Positions 1 through 8,670 of a DNA stretch of 40,319 nt are shown here, one piece after another; positions within the stretch are counted from its first letter, which is position 1, and each line of letters starts with the position of its first letter. Location of the stretch: the NCBI GenBank assembly GCA_964568815.1, contig CAZMRY010000004.1, positions 1 to 40,319 on the forward strand, in the 5' to 3' direction. The notes beneath the pieces were generated by a model. The model was not told the origin of the DNA. It worked only from the letters and a program-made list of their open reading frames with translations, and ran no database searches. The position numbers and the translations under genes are program-made. The DNA comes from RGIG8700 sp964568815. GTDB lineage: Bacteria; Bacillota; Clostridia; RGIG6154.

Positions 1-38
1 AAAATCTGTATATGTCACTTCGGACATATACAGATTTT
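1..38 (-). terminator. Intrinsic terminator of tRNA-Arg
   Basis: A perfect 16-bp inverted repeat (arms 1-16 and 23-38, 6-base loop) begins at the encoded CCA end of the tRNA on the minus strand. The arm ends in four T residues at the window edge, so any longer T-run cannot be seen. The position directly behind the tRNA makes it the likely tRNA terminator. Confidence 0.75.
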
Positions 39-114
39 GGCACATCCGGAGGGATTCGAACCCCCGACCGTTCGGTTCGTAGCCGAATACTCTATCCAGC
101 TGAGCTACGGATGC
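38..114 (-). tRNA. tRNA-Arg (ACG anticodon)
   Basis: The minus strand folds as a complete 77-nt tRNA with encoded CCA (38-40). The acceptor stem GCATCCG pairs with CGGATGT (one G-U pair). The D arm contains AGCTCAGCTGGATAGAG. The anticodon stem TTCGG/CCGAA encloses the loop CTACGAA with anticodon ACG, and the T arm carries GGTTCGAATCC. The A of the anticodon is expected to be converted to inosine so that CGU, CGC and CGA are read. It has its own promoter (133-161) and terminator (1-38). Confidence 0.97.
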
Positions 115-132
115 ATACATAACGCAAGAAGT

Positions 133-161
133 AGTATAGCACATCTTGCGTTAAAAATCAA
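133..161 (-). promoter_or_regulatory. Promoter of tRNA-Arg
   Basis: On the minus strand TTGATT (156-161) and TATACT (133-138) are separated by 17 bases, about 19 bases upstream of the mature tRNA 5' end. The same region also holds a 9-bp inverted repeat (121-129 with 144-152). It could form the 3' end of the preceding transcript but lacks a T-run. Confidence 0.7.
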
Positions 162-165
162 GTTG

Positions 166-208
166 TTTTTAAATTTTTATGCATACTTTTTTAAATTTTT
201 ATGCATAC
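166..208. repeat. 22-base tandem duplication at a gene end
   Basis: The unit TTTTTAAATTTTTATGCATAC occurs at 166-186 and again at 188-208. The second copy spans the stop codon (199-201) of the DUF5693-like gene, so each copy encodes the same Lys-Tyr-Ala-stop end in the minus-strand reading. It looks like a local slippage duplication. Confidence 0.8.
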
Positions 209-2214
209 TTTTTCAAATATTTACAAAACTTAACAATTAATAAATTTAGGATAGATACTACAACACAAACAAGTAAACCCATCAACAGACCATTTACAAC
301 TCTCATATAAATTGTAGTTAAGTCTGTAAACACATGACAGAAAGTGTTTGTAACTGAGGCAGCCAGAATTGAACTTCCTACTCCTGTAATAAACGAAACA
401 ACATTAACATTTGTGTTCTTTATATAATATACAAACAATGCAAGGCACGGATATCCGATTAAAAATTCTTTTGTTCTTGGTCTTGCAGCAAAAATCTCTG
501 TTATTGTTGTTCGCATCCATGACTCTAAACTGCTGATTTCATTAACATTTCCGGAACGGATAATATAAATCACAGCTGCAATGGCAAATATTCCAAAGAT
601 AACAAGCCAGTATACACTGATTTTGGCATTAGCTACTGTTATAATCTCCTGCAGAACTGTTTTCTTCTCATTTTTAAGGAAGATGAAATAATATGCAAAA
701 ATACTGAACAACACTGGGAAAAACAATGATAGTTTAATGCCTCTGAATATAAGATTATTAACATAATAATCTACACCCGACAACATAGCTCCAAGCATTA
801 ACGCACCTGCACACAGACACATTAAAATCACAGCAATTGAAGATATTGTAAGATTAAATGTATTGATTTTATCCTTTACACTTTTAACAAAAGCGAACAT
901 AACCGTTATTGCAAAACATGGTAACAATGCAGCGGTTACCGTTGGATATAAATACACAAGACTTTGCGGTAGTACATAAGTGCCTATAGCGACAAGGCAA
1001 GCAACAGCATAGCATAATATTGAAAACTTAACAAGGTCTTTTCCTGTAAACATTCTTATAATTAACAGGAGCATGAGAACCAATATTGCTGCACTTACCG
1101 CACTTGTATATATAACATTCCCTCTGTAATCACTATAGTCAACATTTATATCACCAATTTTATATCCAAGCTCTTTAATTTTATCAATATATGTTTTAGT
1201 CGCTTTAACAGTTAGCTCCGCCTGTTCGGGAAAACTTTTTTTAGGTGCATCAATTAATGTTATTGTTATAAACTTAAGATTTCTGTCTATTGTAGAGTTT
1301 AAGTATTGATGATATCTGAACATATAGTTTGTAGTGTCTTCCTGCATATCATATGTTTCATATGCACGTACAACATTGTCATAATTATCAGCAAATATTT
1401 TGTTGTATCCAATAGGTCTTTGATTAGAAAGCTGATCTGTTTTTTCAGTAACAACCAAAGTCATATTATTGTCTTTGATAAGTTTAGAAACACCTTCAAT
1501 ATGCATCATAGCATCCTGTTCATTTTCGGGGTGTCTGTCATCATCTTTTATATTAAGATATTTTATATTATATTTTTTTATAAGACGATCCATCTCTTCA
1601 AGATATTTATCGGTTTTATAGTTTTTAACCTTAAATATCATCGCAATGTTAAATCCATTTTCTTTTGCGTATTCAAACTGTCTTTCGTCATATCCAAAAA
1701 CTATTTCCCAGGTATTGGGCGTTCCATCATATATGCAATATACATCGTTTCCACCTGACTGAATATAGCAGTATTCCTCCTGAGTAAATTTGGCAGGTAT
1801 CCATTTACTCAAAAGCTCTTTAGATTTTTCTCTTTTAGTTATTATAACATAGCTGTCATTAACAACATCAGGAAATTTTCTTAATTCCTCAGCAATAATC
1901 ATACTTTCTTCATCATATTTATGAAGAAGAACATTATATTTAATATTTGTAACCACACCGTTAAGTACAAGAGAATTCAAGTCCTCTTCCATAAGTGACA
2001 AAGTTGTTACTCCTGCATCCTTAAAATCATTCATGTACTCAATTGTGTCTTTTTCTGATAAGACCATTCTGAAATCTTTATATAGAACCGCAGGAACCAC
2101 ATTCTTATTTTCATTTTCATTTTGAATTCTGTTAGTTACCGCAGGTAACAATGCACACAGTAGAACTACTATAAGCATCCACGGTAAAAATTTATTAAGC
2201 TTTTTCATTTTCAT
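199..2214 (-). CDS. DUF5693-like polytopic membrane protein
   Basis: A 671-residue protein with one N-terminal membrane anchor (about residues 10-27), a large extracytoplasmic region (about 30-370) and a C-terminal block of roughly nine transmembrane helices (about 375-665). I recognise it as resembling the DUF5693 family, whose function I do not know. Its start overlaps the 3' end of murJ by 20 bases, so the two are almost certainly co-transcribed and translationally coupled. Coupling to a lipid II flippase suggests a role in envelope polymer synthesis or export, which is inference only. In related genomes I recall such genes next to csaB-type pyruvyl transferases; no csaB is present here. 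The 3' end carries a short tandem duplication. Confidence 0.75.
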   Translation of the reverse strand: MKMKKLNKFLPWMLIVVLLCALLPAVTNRIQNENENKNVVPAVLYKDFRMVLSEKDTIEYMNDFKDAGVTTLSLMEEDLNSLVLNGVVTNIKYNVLLHKYDEESMIIAEELRKFPDVVNDSYVIITKREKSKELLSKWIPAKFTQEEYCYIQSGGNDVYCIYDGTPNTWEIVFGYDERQFEYAKENGFNIAMIFKVKNYKTDKYLEEMDRLIKKYNIKYLNIKDDDRHPENEQDAMMHIEGVSKLIKDNNMTLVVTEKTDQLSNQRPIGYNKIFADNYDNVVRAYETYDMQEDTTNYMFRYHQYLNSTIDRNLKFITITLIDAPKKSFPEQAELTVKATKTYIDKIKELGYKIGDINVDYSDYRGNVIYTSAVSAAILVLMLLLIIRMFTGKDLVKFSILCYAVACLVAIGTYVLPQSLVYLYPTVTAALLPCFAITVMFAFVKSVKDKINTFNLTISSIAVILMCLCAGALMLGAMLSGVDYYVNNLIFRGIKLSLFFPVLFSIFAYYFIFLKNEKKTVLQEIITVANAKISVYWLVIFGIFAIAAVIYIIRSGNVNEISSLESWMRTTITEIFAARPRTKEFLIGYPCLALFVYYIKNTNVNVVSFITGVGSSILAASVTNTFCHVFTDLTTIYMRVVNGLLMGLLVCVVVSILNLLIVKFCKYLKKYA

Positions 2215-3694
2215 TTTTCTCCTTACGCAAAATGATATTTATAATACCCGTAAAATAAAGTATCGCAACATATACAACTCCGCAACAGCATAACGGAATG
2301 AAAAATGAAAGTTTACCTTCCAACATTCCTGATGCAAAAATTTTAAACAATATAAATACAATAATTGCTGCCGCACCCGCCACAAGCACATTAATCACAT
2401 TTAGAAGAACTTCTTTATTGAGATAATTACCTACAACCTTTTTAATTGCAAATGAAATATATACCGCATATAATGTAAGCAACGCGGATGTACTCGACGC
2501 AATAATAACAACATTATCTGTTGACATATCAATTATAAATTTCAATAACACAACGACAACAGTTCCGATTACAGTATATTTATATTTGTTTCCAAGATAC
2601 AATATTTTATTGAACTGTTCCTGTGCAACATAACCAAATACACCAAAACAATAAATTGCAAATATAAGCGAGGTAGTAGCTGTAGATTCTGAAGTAAACT
2701 CCCCTCTTTCGTATATAAGTCTTATAACCTGTTCACTGAAGCATGATGCAGTAAGCAACATAGCAAAGAAAATCGCTGCCATAACCGTTATAATATATCT
2801 CAAGTGCGAGCGTACCGCAGGAATATCGCCTTTTTCATAATCCTTTGAAATTGACGGAAAAACAACAGTTGACATCGCAACAACAAAAACGCCTGAAATT
2901 TGTATAAAAAGATTTGAAGCATAATTAATTGACGCAATCATTCCTGTTTCACCGCTCACAAATGTCTTATCTATAAGGAAACACAACTGGAACATCATAT
3001 TTGAAATGAATATCCATATTATTTCCTGATCTGCACTTCGCCTTTCAATAAGCGGAGATTCATTCTTTTTGGGAATAAACATTCTGTATCCGCTTTTATA
3101 GAACCAAGGCATCTGAATTATCACCTGTAAAATCCAACCAATTGTTGTTATCAAACTGATTGTATATATGTTTGTTATATTCAAAAACAATGCAACAAGA
3201 ACAACTGCATTATAGGGCAGACTTATTATTGATGAAACAAAAAATATTTGTCTGTTTTGAAGTGCTCCTGAAACTATATATGCTACAACTGCACCCCAAA
3301 GCGACGGCAACATAAGATAAGTAATTTTCACAGCTATTTCAAAGTTTTCTCCTGTAACTTCAGGCAACAAAGCTTTAGTAAAAGGTCTTGCAAAAATGTA
3401 AAGACACGCAATGACCACAAGCAGTATTATAGAAATTCTTGAGATAAATTTCCTAGTATATGCTTCCTGTCCTTCTTTTGTATTTATGCCATCCTTATTA
3501 AGATTTTTTATAAGTGTAGTCTGAAGTGCAACACCTATACCTGTGAATATAAGTGTTACAATACCAAATATCTGAAAATATATATCTGATACCGCCGATG
3601 TACCAAATGCTGATGCAAATATTATGTCTCTGAACAGACCGATAAACTTTGCGATGAAAATACCGCCTGCAACTAAAAAATATGATAACGCCAT
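2195..3694 (-). CDS. murJ: Lipid II flippase MurJ
   Basis: A 499-residue, almost entirely hydrophobic protein of the MurJ/MviN branch of the MOP superfamily. It would move the lipid II peptidoglycan precursor across the cytoplasmic membrane. The N terminus carries the typical GLFRDIIFASAFGTSAVSDIYF segment in the first helices (residues about 20-40), and about 14 membrane helices follow, the usual number. The chosen ATG has a strong GGAGGAG site (3699-3705) and a good promoter (3723-3751). It is the first gene of a two-gene unit with the downstream membrane protein. Closely related polysaccharide exporters are an alternative, but the N-terminal motif favours MurJ. Confidence 0.85.
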   Translation of the reverse strand: MALSYFLVAGGIFIAKFIGLFRDIIFASAFGTSAVSDIYFQIFGIVTLIFTGIGVALQTTLIKNLNKDGINTKEGQEAYTRKFISRISIILLVVIACLYIFARPFTKALLPEVTGENFEIAVKITYLMLPSLWGAVVAYIVSGALQNRQIFFVSSIISLPYNAVVLVALFLNITNIYTISLITTIGWILQVIIQMPWFYKSGYRMFIPKKNESPLIERRSADQEIIWIFISNMMFQLCFLIDKTFVSGETGMIASINYASNLFIQISGVFVVAMSTVVFPSISKDYEKGDIPAVRSHLRYIITVMAAIFFAMLLTASCFSEQVIRLIYERGEFTSESTATTSLIFAIYCFGVFGYVAQEQFNKILYLGNKYKYTVIGTVVVVLLKFIIDMSTDNVVIIASSTSALLTLYAVYISFAIKKVVGNYLNKEVLLNVINVLVAGAAAIIVFILFKIFASGMLEGKLSFFIPLCCCGVVYVAILYFTGIINIILRKEKNENEKA

Positions 3695-3722
3695 TATTCT
3701 CCTCCAAAAATAATCTATTATA

Positions 3723-3751
3723 ATTATACACTATAATAAATTTTTAGTCAA
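3723..3751 (-). promoter_or_regulatory. Promoter of murJ unit
   Basis: Minus strand TTGACT (3746-3751), 17-base spacer, TATAAT (3723-3728), followed by GGAGGAG and the murJ start. It is divergent from the promoter at 3791-3819. Confidence 0.85.
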
Positions 3752-3790
3752 TTCATAATATTGATTTCACATTATTTTCACCAATTACCA

Positions 3791-3819
3791 TTGAAAAAAA
3801 CACCTCTTTATGTTAAAAT
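3791..3819 (+). promoter_or_regulatory. Promoter of phosphodiester glycosidase gene
   Basis: TTGAAA (3791-3796), 17-base spacer, TAAAAT (3814-3819), then AAGGAGGT and ATG at 3844. The 5' leader is short, leaving no room for a riboswitch. Confidence 0.75.
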
Positions 3820-3843
3820 ATTTTCATTATCAAGGAGGTATTT

Positions 3844-6582
3844 ATGAAAAAGGTATATGCAATTATAATATCGATACTTATTATAACATCTACAGCTTAT
3901 GCTGCACCAATATATGAATATAAAAATGAAAATGAAATTTATAACGGAATAACTCACACCACATACAGGCGTCTATACAGTGACAGAAATTTAAAATTTG
4001 ATGTTATAAAGGCGGATTTAAACCAGACACATCTCAAACTTGAACTACTCAAAAGTAATGATGGTGTTGATATATTAGATACCGTACCTAATCTTGCAAA
4101 AACAAATGCTCAAACAGTGGTTGCTGTAAATGCAGATTTTTTCTCTATTTATAAAGGCAATAAAGGCTTTAGTTTAGGACTGGAAATCAAAGATAATACA
4201 CTATTGCAGTCTCATATTAACACAACAGAAATGGCAGGAGCATTTTTAGAAAACAATGAACTTGCCTTATCGTATCTTACACTCAATCAAATGCTTGTAG
4301 CACCAAATGGTGAATATCAGGAAATAAGACACAGAAATAAGCACACATCATACTATGGAGATTTACTTCTTTATACATCAGATTTTAATGGTGGTATGTC
4401 ACCTGCTCCCGGTGGTGAAGTAGTAGAGATGGTCGTAGAAAACGATGAAGTTGTAGAATTCCGCAGAAATATGCCTTCAGTCGCAATACCAGAGAATGGA
4501 TATATAATTACTGTATCTGAAGGTTCAAGTATGTTCCTTGCTAACAACTTTAAAATTGGTGATAAGGTAAAAATTGATCTTTATGCAACGCCATCCCTTG
4601 ACAATGTAGATACTGCATTTGGTGGGGGCACTTTGTTATTAAAAGACGGTGAAGTAACACCAATAACACACGAAGTAAGCGGATATAATCCAAGAACAGC
4701 AATAGGAACAGATAAAACAGGTAAAATCATTTATATAGTTACAGTGGATGGAAGACAAAGTTTCAGCAAAGGTGCTACTCTGCCTGAACTCGCTGAAATT
4801 ATGAAAGAAATTGGATGTTATGACGCCCTTAATCTTGATGGTGGAGGTTCAACCAATCTTGTTGCCAAAACTCCGTTTAATTCAGAAATTCATTCTATAA
4901 ACTCACCTACTGAAAACAGAAGAGTTATTAATGCTGTTGGTATCACCACATCAGCATACACTTCCGAACCTGCTTCAGTTAAATTAAGCCTTTCGAATGA
5001 TATAGTATTTATAGATGATACCATTAATATTGAGGCACGCATATTTGACAAATATCTGAACCCGGTATGGAATAATGATGAAGCAGATATTTCTGTATCG
5101 GACGGGAAAGTCAAAAACAATATTTACTACCCTACTCAAGGTGGAAATACAACAATCACTGCTAAATATAAAAATTTCAAGGATACAAAGTCAATAAAGG
5201 TTATTGAAGATGTAGCTTCAATTAAGTTAAATAATACATTAAATCTAAAACCCGGCGAAGATGAAAAGCTCAGTATAACTGTTTTTGATAAATCAGGTGA
5301 TTTCTGTGAAGTAAACAGCTTTACAAACTTCAAAATTACATCTTTAAGTCCCGAAACAGTTTCCTATAAAAACAATACAATATACGCACATAAAACAGGC
5401 ATTGCACATATCAAAGTTCAGTATGGAGAAGCAGTATCATATTTAAAGGTTATTGTAGGAAATCCCGGAATTTCCCCATATTATGACGACTTTGAAACTA
5501 TAAATGCCACATTTACAAGTTACCCTGATGAATATGCGTCAGGCAACTATGAAATAAGCAATGAATTTTCAAAATCAGGTTTGTCTAGCGGAAAACTTTC
5601 ATATGATTTTACTACAGAAGAATACAATAATACTATGGCTGCATACATGGTGTTTAATTCTATCCCTATAACTGATTATGCAGAAAGTATCTCATTTGAT
5701 TTATACAGTTCTGAAGAAAAGGAAAATCTCCAGATAAAAATACAGTTCACTGATGGTAAAGGAAACACAGCATACAGACTTATAGCTTCCGAAAAAATTC
5801 AGGAAGGTTGGCAAAATATCACAGTAAAAATCCCTGAAAATGCAATCTGGCCTCTGAAACTTACAAGAATCTACGTTGTACAACAGGAAACAGCAACCAA
5901 AAACAAAGGTAATTTATATTTCGACAACTTATGTGTTAACGCCAATAAAGAAGACATTACTATTATAAATAAACACAATACAACAACTGATGAAAATTAC
6001 GGACTAGAAAATGATGGATATGTATTTAAAGTTGGTGCTGTTACGGATTCACCTACCTCAATTTTTGATAAAGTTGCATATCAAAATCTATTAAAATCAA
6101 TAAGCGATGCAGACAGTTATGCTTTACTTGGCAAATATAATTATAAAGAATCTCATGGGAATTACACACCAATAGATACAACATCATTCAATACATTTTC
6201 TAAATACAACTCTACTTTTATAACTGTAACAACCCAAAATGGAAGTATTCGAACACATTCATCAAAACAATGGGATAATTTGAATAATGCTATTCAAGAA
6301 TCGAAAGACAACAATTTGTTTATACTTGCAAATGGATACATTGATACAAACAGTTTTGAAAACACGACGCTCATCGATCTTTTGAAAGAAACTGATAAAA
6401 ATGTGTATATTATCACAAACTCAACACAAAACAGTCTGCATAAATATGGAAATGTTCATATATTTGAAATGTGTGATACATCTGATGGTATAACCCTTGA
6501 AGATAAATTTTCTTGTGGCAATATCTTAGAGTTTAATATTTCAAATAAAGTGACTTATGAATTTAAAAAGCTTTGGAATTAA
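3844..6582 (+). CDS. Secreted phosphodiester glycosidase (NAGPA-like) with accessory domains
   Basis: A 912-residue exported protein. Residues 1-21 form a Sec signal peptide ending in AYA-AP. Residues about 80-375 form a phosphodiester glycosidase domain of the NAGPA/DUF2233 type, recognised by VNADFF, NPRTAIGTD, and the LNLDGGGSTNLV motif near 340. Such domains cleave sugar-1-phosphodiester bonds; the substrate here is unknown, possibly a phosphodiester-linked wall glycan. Residues about 375-540 look like two Ig-like (Big) domains. Residues about 545-700 resemble a jelly-roll carbohydrate-binding module (YDDFE start, YFDNLCV end). The last 190 residues are unassigned and may be a degenerate phosphoesterase-like fold. 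It is a single-gene unit between its own promoter and terminator, divergent from murJ. Confidence 0.85.
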   Translation: MKKVYAIIISILIITSTAYAAPIYEYKNENEIYNGITHTTYRRLYSDRNLKFDVIKADLNQTHLKLELLKSNDGVDILDTVPNLAKTNAQTVVAVNADFFSIYKGNKGFSLGLEIKDNTLLQSHINTTEMAGAFLENNELALSYLTLNQMLVAPNGEYQEIRHRNKHTSYYGDLLLYTSDFNGGMSPAPGGEVVEMVVENDEVVEFRRNMPSVAIPENGYIITVSEGSSMFLANNFKIGDKVKIDLYATPSLDNVDTAFGGGTLLLKDGEVTPITHEVSGYNPRTAIGTDKTGKIIYIVTVDGRQSFSKGATLPELAEIMKEIGCYDALNLDGGGSTNLVAKTPFNSEIHSINSPTENRRVINAVGITTSAYTSEPASVKLSLSNDIVFIDDTINIEARIFDKYLNPVWNNDEADISVSDGKVKNNIYYPTQGGNTTITAKYKNFKDTKSIKVIEDVASIKLNNTLNLKPGEDEKLSITVFDKSGDFCEVNSFTNFKITSLSPETVSYKNNTIYAHKTGIAHIKVQYGEAVSYLKVIVGNPGISPYYDDFETINATFTSYPDEYASGNYEISNEFSKSGLSSGKLSYDFTTEEYNNTMAAYMVFNSIPITDYAESISFDLYSSEEKENLQIKIQFTDGKGNTAYRLIASEKIQEGWQNITVKIPENAIWPLKLTRIYVVQQETATKNKGNLYFDNLCVNANKEDITIINKHNTTTDENYGLENDGYVFKVGAVTDSPTSIFDKVAYQNLLKSISDADSYALLGKYNYKESHGNYTPIDTTSFNTFSKYNSTFITVTTQNGSIRTHSSKQWDNLNNAIQESKDNNLFILANGYIDTNSFENTTLIDLLKETDKNVYIITNSTQNSLHKYGNVHIFEMCDTSDGITLEDKFSCGNILEFNISNKVTYEFKKLWN

Positions 6583-6594
6583 CCAAAGCTTTTT
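6565..6594 (+). terminator. Intrinsic terminator overlapping stop codon
   Basis: Perfect 12-bp stem (6565-6576 with 6583-6594), 6-base loop that contains the stop codon TAA (6580-6582), ending in a T-run. The stem therefore lies partly inside the coding region of the glycosidase gene. Confidence 0.8.
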
Positions 6595-6602
6595 ATAATA
6601 AC

Positions 6603-6629
6603 AAAAAGCTCCCAGAAATGGGAGCTTTT
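6603..6629. terminator. Bidirectional terminator between glycosidase gene and rpmE
   Basis: Stem AAAAGCTCCCA / TGGGAGCTTTT (6604-6614 with 6619-6629) with a GAAA loop. It has T-runs on both strands and so can end transcripts from both converging genes. Confidence 0.88.
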
Positions 6630-6638
6630 GCTGTTGAA

Positions 6639-6842
6639 TTATTTATCAAGATTAAATCTTTTTCTGAATTTATCAACTTTACCACCAGCATCTACTAACT
6701 TCTGCTTACCGGTGAAAAATGGATGACATTTTGAACAAATTTCAACATTGATGTCGCCTTTAGTTGAGCGAGTTTCGAATGTTTCGCCACAAGCACATTT
6801 AACTGTAGCAACTTCGTAATTTGGATGTATTCCTTCTCTCAT
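6639..6842 (-). CDS. rpmE: Ribosomal protein L31 (zinc-binding type)
   Basis: A 67-residue protein starting MREGIHPNYEV, the usual L31 N terminus. It contains a KCACG motif and an ICSKCHPF motif, the four-cysteine zinc-ribbon set of the zinc-binding form of L31. An in-frame GTG lies three codons upstream (6849-6851), but that GTG is part of the AGAGGTG ribosome binding site, so the ATG at 6842 is the better start. The gene has its own promoter inside the hydA 3' end. No hairpin separates it from hydA, so some read-through from the hydrogenase operon is possible. Confidence 0.95.
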   Translation of the reverse strand: MREGIHPNYEVATVKCACGETFETRSTKGDINVEICSKCHPFFTGKQKLVDAGGKVDKFRKRFNLDK

Positions 6843-6873
6843 TTTTTTCACCTCTTTCTAACATGCAAAAGTT

Positions 6874-6902
6874 ATTATAACATAGATTTTAAAATATTGC
6901 AA
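6874..6902 (-). promoter_or_regulatory. Promoter of rpmE
   Basis: Minus strand TTGCAA (6897-6902), 17-base spacer, TATAAT (6874-6879), just downstream of the hydA stop codon. Confidence 0.75.
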
Positions 6903-6913
6903 TACCTTTTTTA

Positions 6914-8653
6914 TTAAAATTTTGTTCTTTTTGTATAATGTGTATGCAATAATTCATGTGCTTTATGTGAACATGGTTTTTCAAGGAATTCATCATAAAG
7001 TTTTTTGATAGCTGGGTTTTCGTGTGACTTTCTGAGTTTTGAACCTCTGTCTTCAGCATAAAGAGCTTTTGCTCTTTCTGTTCTGATATCAACAAGTGCT
7101 CTCTTTTTAGCTGAAACAATAGGCTGTCCGCCACCATTTACGCAACCGCCTGGGCAAGCCATAACTTCAATAAAGTCATATTTAGCTTCACCTGCTTTAA
7201 TCTTATCAAGAATAATTTTTGCGTTAGCTGTTCCATGAACAACAGCGATTTTAACTTCTTTACCCTGAATTGTAAGAGAAGCTTCTTTAATCCCCTGAAT
7301 ACCACGGATTGGTTCAAGTTCAAGATTTTCTAGTGGCTTTCCTTCAAGAAGTTCATATACTGTTCTTACAGCAGCTTCCATAACACCGCCTGTTGCACCA
7401 AAGATTACACCAGCACCTGTTGCTCCGCCAAACGGATCATCAAATTCTGAATCAGGAAGTTCAGCAAAATTGATACCAGCCTGTTTAATCATTCTTGCAA
7501 GTTCACGAGTTGTCAATGAAGCATCAACATCTGCAGAACCGCTTGTTGACATCTCTTCTCTCTGTGCTTCAAATTTCTTTGAAGTACAAGGCATAATAGC
7601 TACAGAATAAATATTTTCTTTAGCTATATTATTCTTTTCAGCATAGTATGACTTGATAATCGCTGCAAACATTTCCATTGGAGATTTTGCAGAAGATAAA
7701 TTATCCGTAAATTCAGGATAGTTGTGTTCGCAGAATTTAACCCAACCCGGGCTGCAAGATGTGATAAGAGGAAGTTTTTCCTGCTTTGTAAATCTTTCAA
7801 TAAACTCTGTTCCTTCTTCCATAATTGTAAGGTCAGCACCTGTATCTGTATCAAATACTTTATCAAAGCCTAAAAGTTTTAACGCAGTAACCATTTTGCC
7901 TGTAACAGGTGTTCCCATTGGAAGACCAAATTCTTCGCCAAGTGCTGCTCTTACAGCTGGAGCTGTCTGAACAACAACATGTTTTTCAGCATCATCAATA
8001 GCTCTCAGAACTCTTGGAATATGTGTCTTTTCTGTTAACGCACCTGTAGGACAGACATTAATACACTGTCCGCAATAAATACAAGCAACTTCATTAACAG
8101 GTGTTTCAAAAGCTGTTGAAATCTGTGTGTCAAAACCTCTGTTTACAGCTGAGATGACTGATACAGCCTGCATATCGCAAGCAGCAACACATCTTCTGCA
8201 GAGTACACATTTATTGTTATCACGAACATATGATGGAGATGATTCATCCTTTGGAAGTACAGGATCGTTTTCACCTGTAAATTTAAGATCATCAATTCCA
8301 AATTCTTCAGCAAGCTGCTGAAGTTCGCAATTTCTGTTTCTTACACATGTAAGACATTTTCTATCATGATTAGAAAGAACGAGTTCAAGATTTGCTTTTC
8401 TTGCTCTTCTTACTTTTGCAGTATTAGTAAATACTTCCATTCCTTCGCTAACAGGATATACACATGCAGCCTGAAGCGCTCTTGCACCTTTAATCTCAAC
8501 AACACAAAGACGGCATGAACCGTATTTGTTAATATTTTCAAGATAACATAATGTAGGAATGTCGATATTAACACTTCTTGCAGCCTGCAAGATTGTATAA
8601 TCTTTTGGTACAGAAACTTCTATACCGTCTATTTTAAGGTTAACATTTTCCAT
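6914..8653 (-). CDS. hydA: [FeFe]-hydrogenase catalytic subunit HydA (HndD-like)
   Basis: A 579-residue catalytic subunit of a soluble multimeric [FeFe]-hydrogenase that reversibly couples H2 to NAD(P)H and ferredoxin. In order: a [2Fe-2S] domain (C36, C47, C50, C64); a His-Cys3 [4Fe-4S] site (H96, C100, C103, C109); two [4Fe-4S] motifs (C149-C159 and C191-C201); the H-cluster domain with L1 TSCSPGW (C300, S301), L2 MPCTSKK (C356) and L3 MACPGGCVNGGGQP (C500, C504); then the small-subunit-like C terminus with RKSHENP. L1 reads Cys-Ser where the Clostridium pasteurianum enzyme has Cys-Cys. The gene has an AGGAAGGAG site and closes the hyd operon directly after hydB. The maturases HydE, HydF and HydG are not in the window. 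Confidence 0.95.
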   Translation of the reverse strand: MENVNLKIDGIEVSVPKDYTILQAARSVNIDIPTLCYLENINKYGSCRLCVVEIKGARALQAACVYPVSEGMEVFTNTAKVRRARKANLELVLSNHDRKCLTCVRNRNCELQQLAEEFGIDDLKFTGENDPVLPKDESSPSYVRDNNKCVLCRRCVAACDMQAVSVISAVNRGFDTQISTAFETPVNEVACIYCGQCINVCPTGALTEKTHIPRVLRAIDDAEKHVVVQTAPAVRAALGEEFGLPMGTPVTGKMVTALKLLGFDKVFDTDTGADLTIMEEGTEFIERFTKQEKLPLITSCSPGWVKFCEHNYPEFTDNLSSAKSPMEMFAAIIKSYYAEKNNIAKENIYSVAIMPCTSKKFEAQREEMSTSGSADVDASLTTRELARMIKQAGINFAELPDSEFDDPFGGATGAGVIFGATGGVMEAAVRTVYELLEGKPLENLELEPIRGIQGIKEASLTIQGKEVKIAVVHGTANAKIILDKIKAGEAKYDFIEVMACPGGCVNGGGQPIVSAKKRALVDIRTERAKALYAEDRGSKLRKSHENPAIKKLYDEFLEKPCSHKAHELLHTHYTKRTKF

Positions 8654-8670
8654 TATCAGTATCTCCTTCC

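Noticed and set aside
37..240. Plus-strand open frame over the tRNA
   Set aside because: It reads through the tRNA-Arg gene and promoter on the opposite strand and has no recognisable product.
1306..1758. 150-codon plus-strand frame inside the DUF5693-like gene
   Set aside because: It is antisense to a clear membrane-protein gene, has an odd Phe/Ile-rich composition, and lacks a ribosome binding site.
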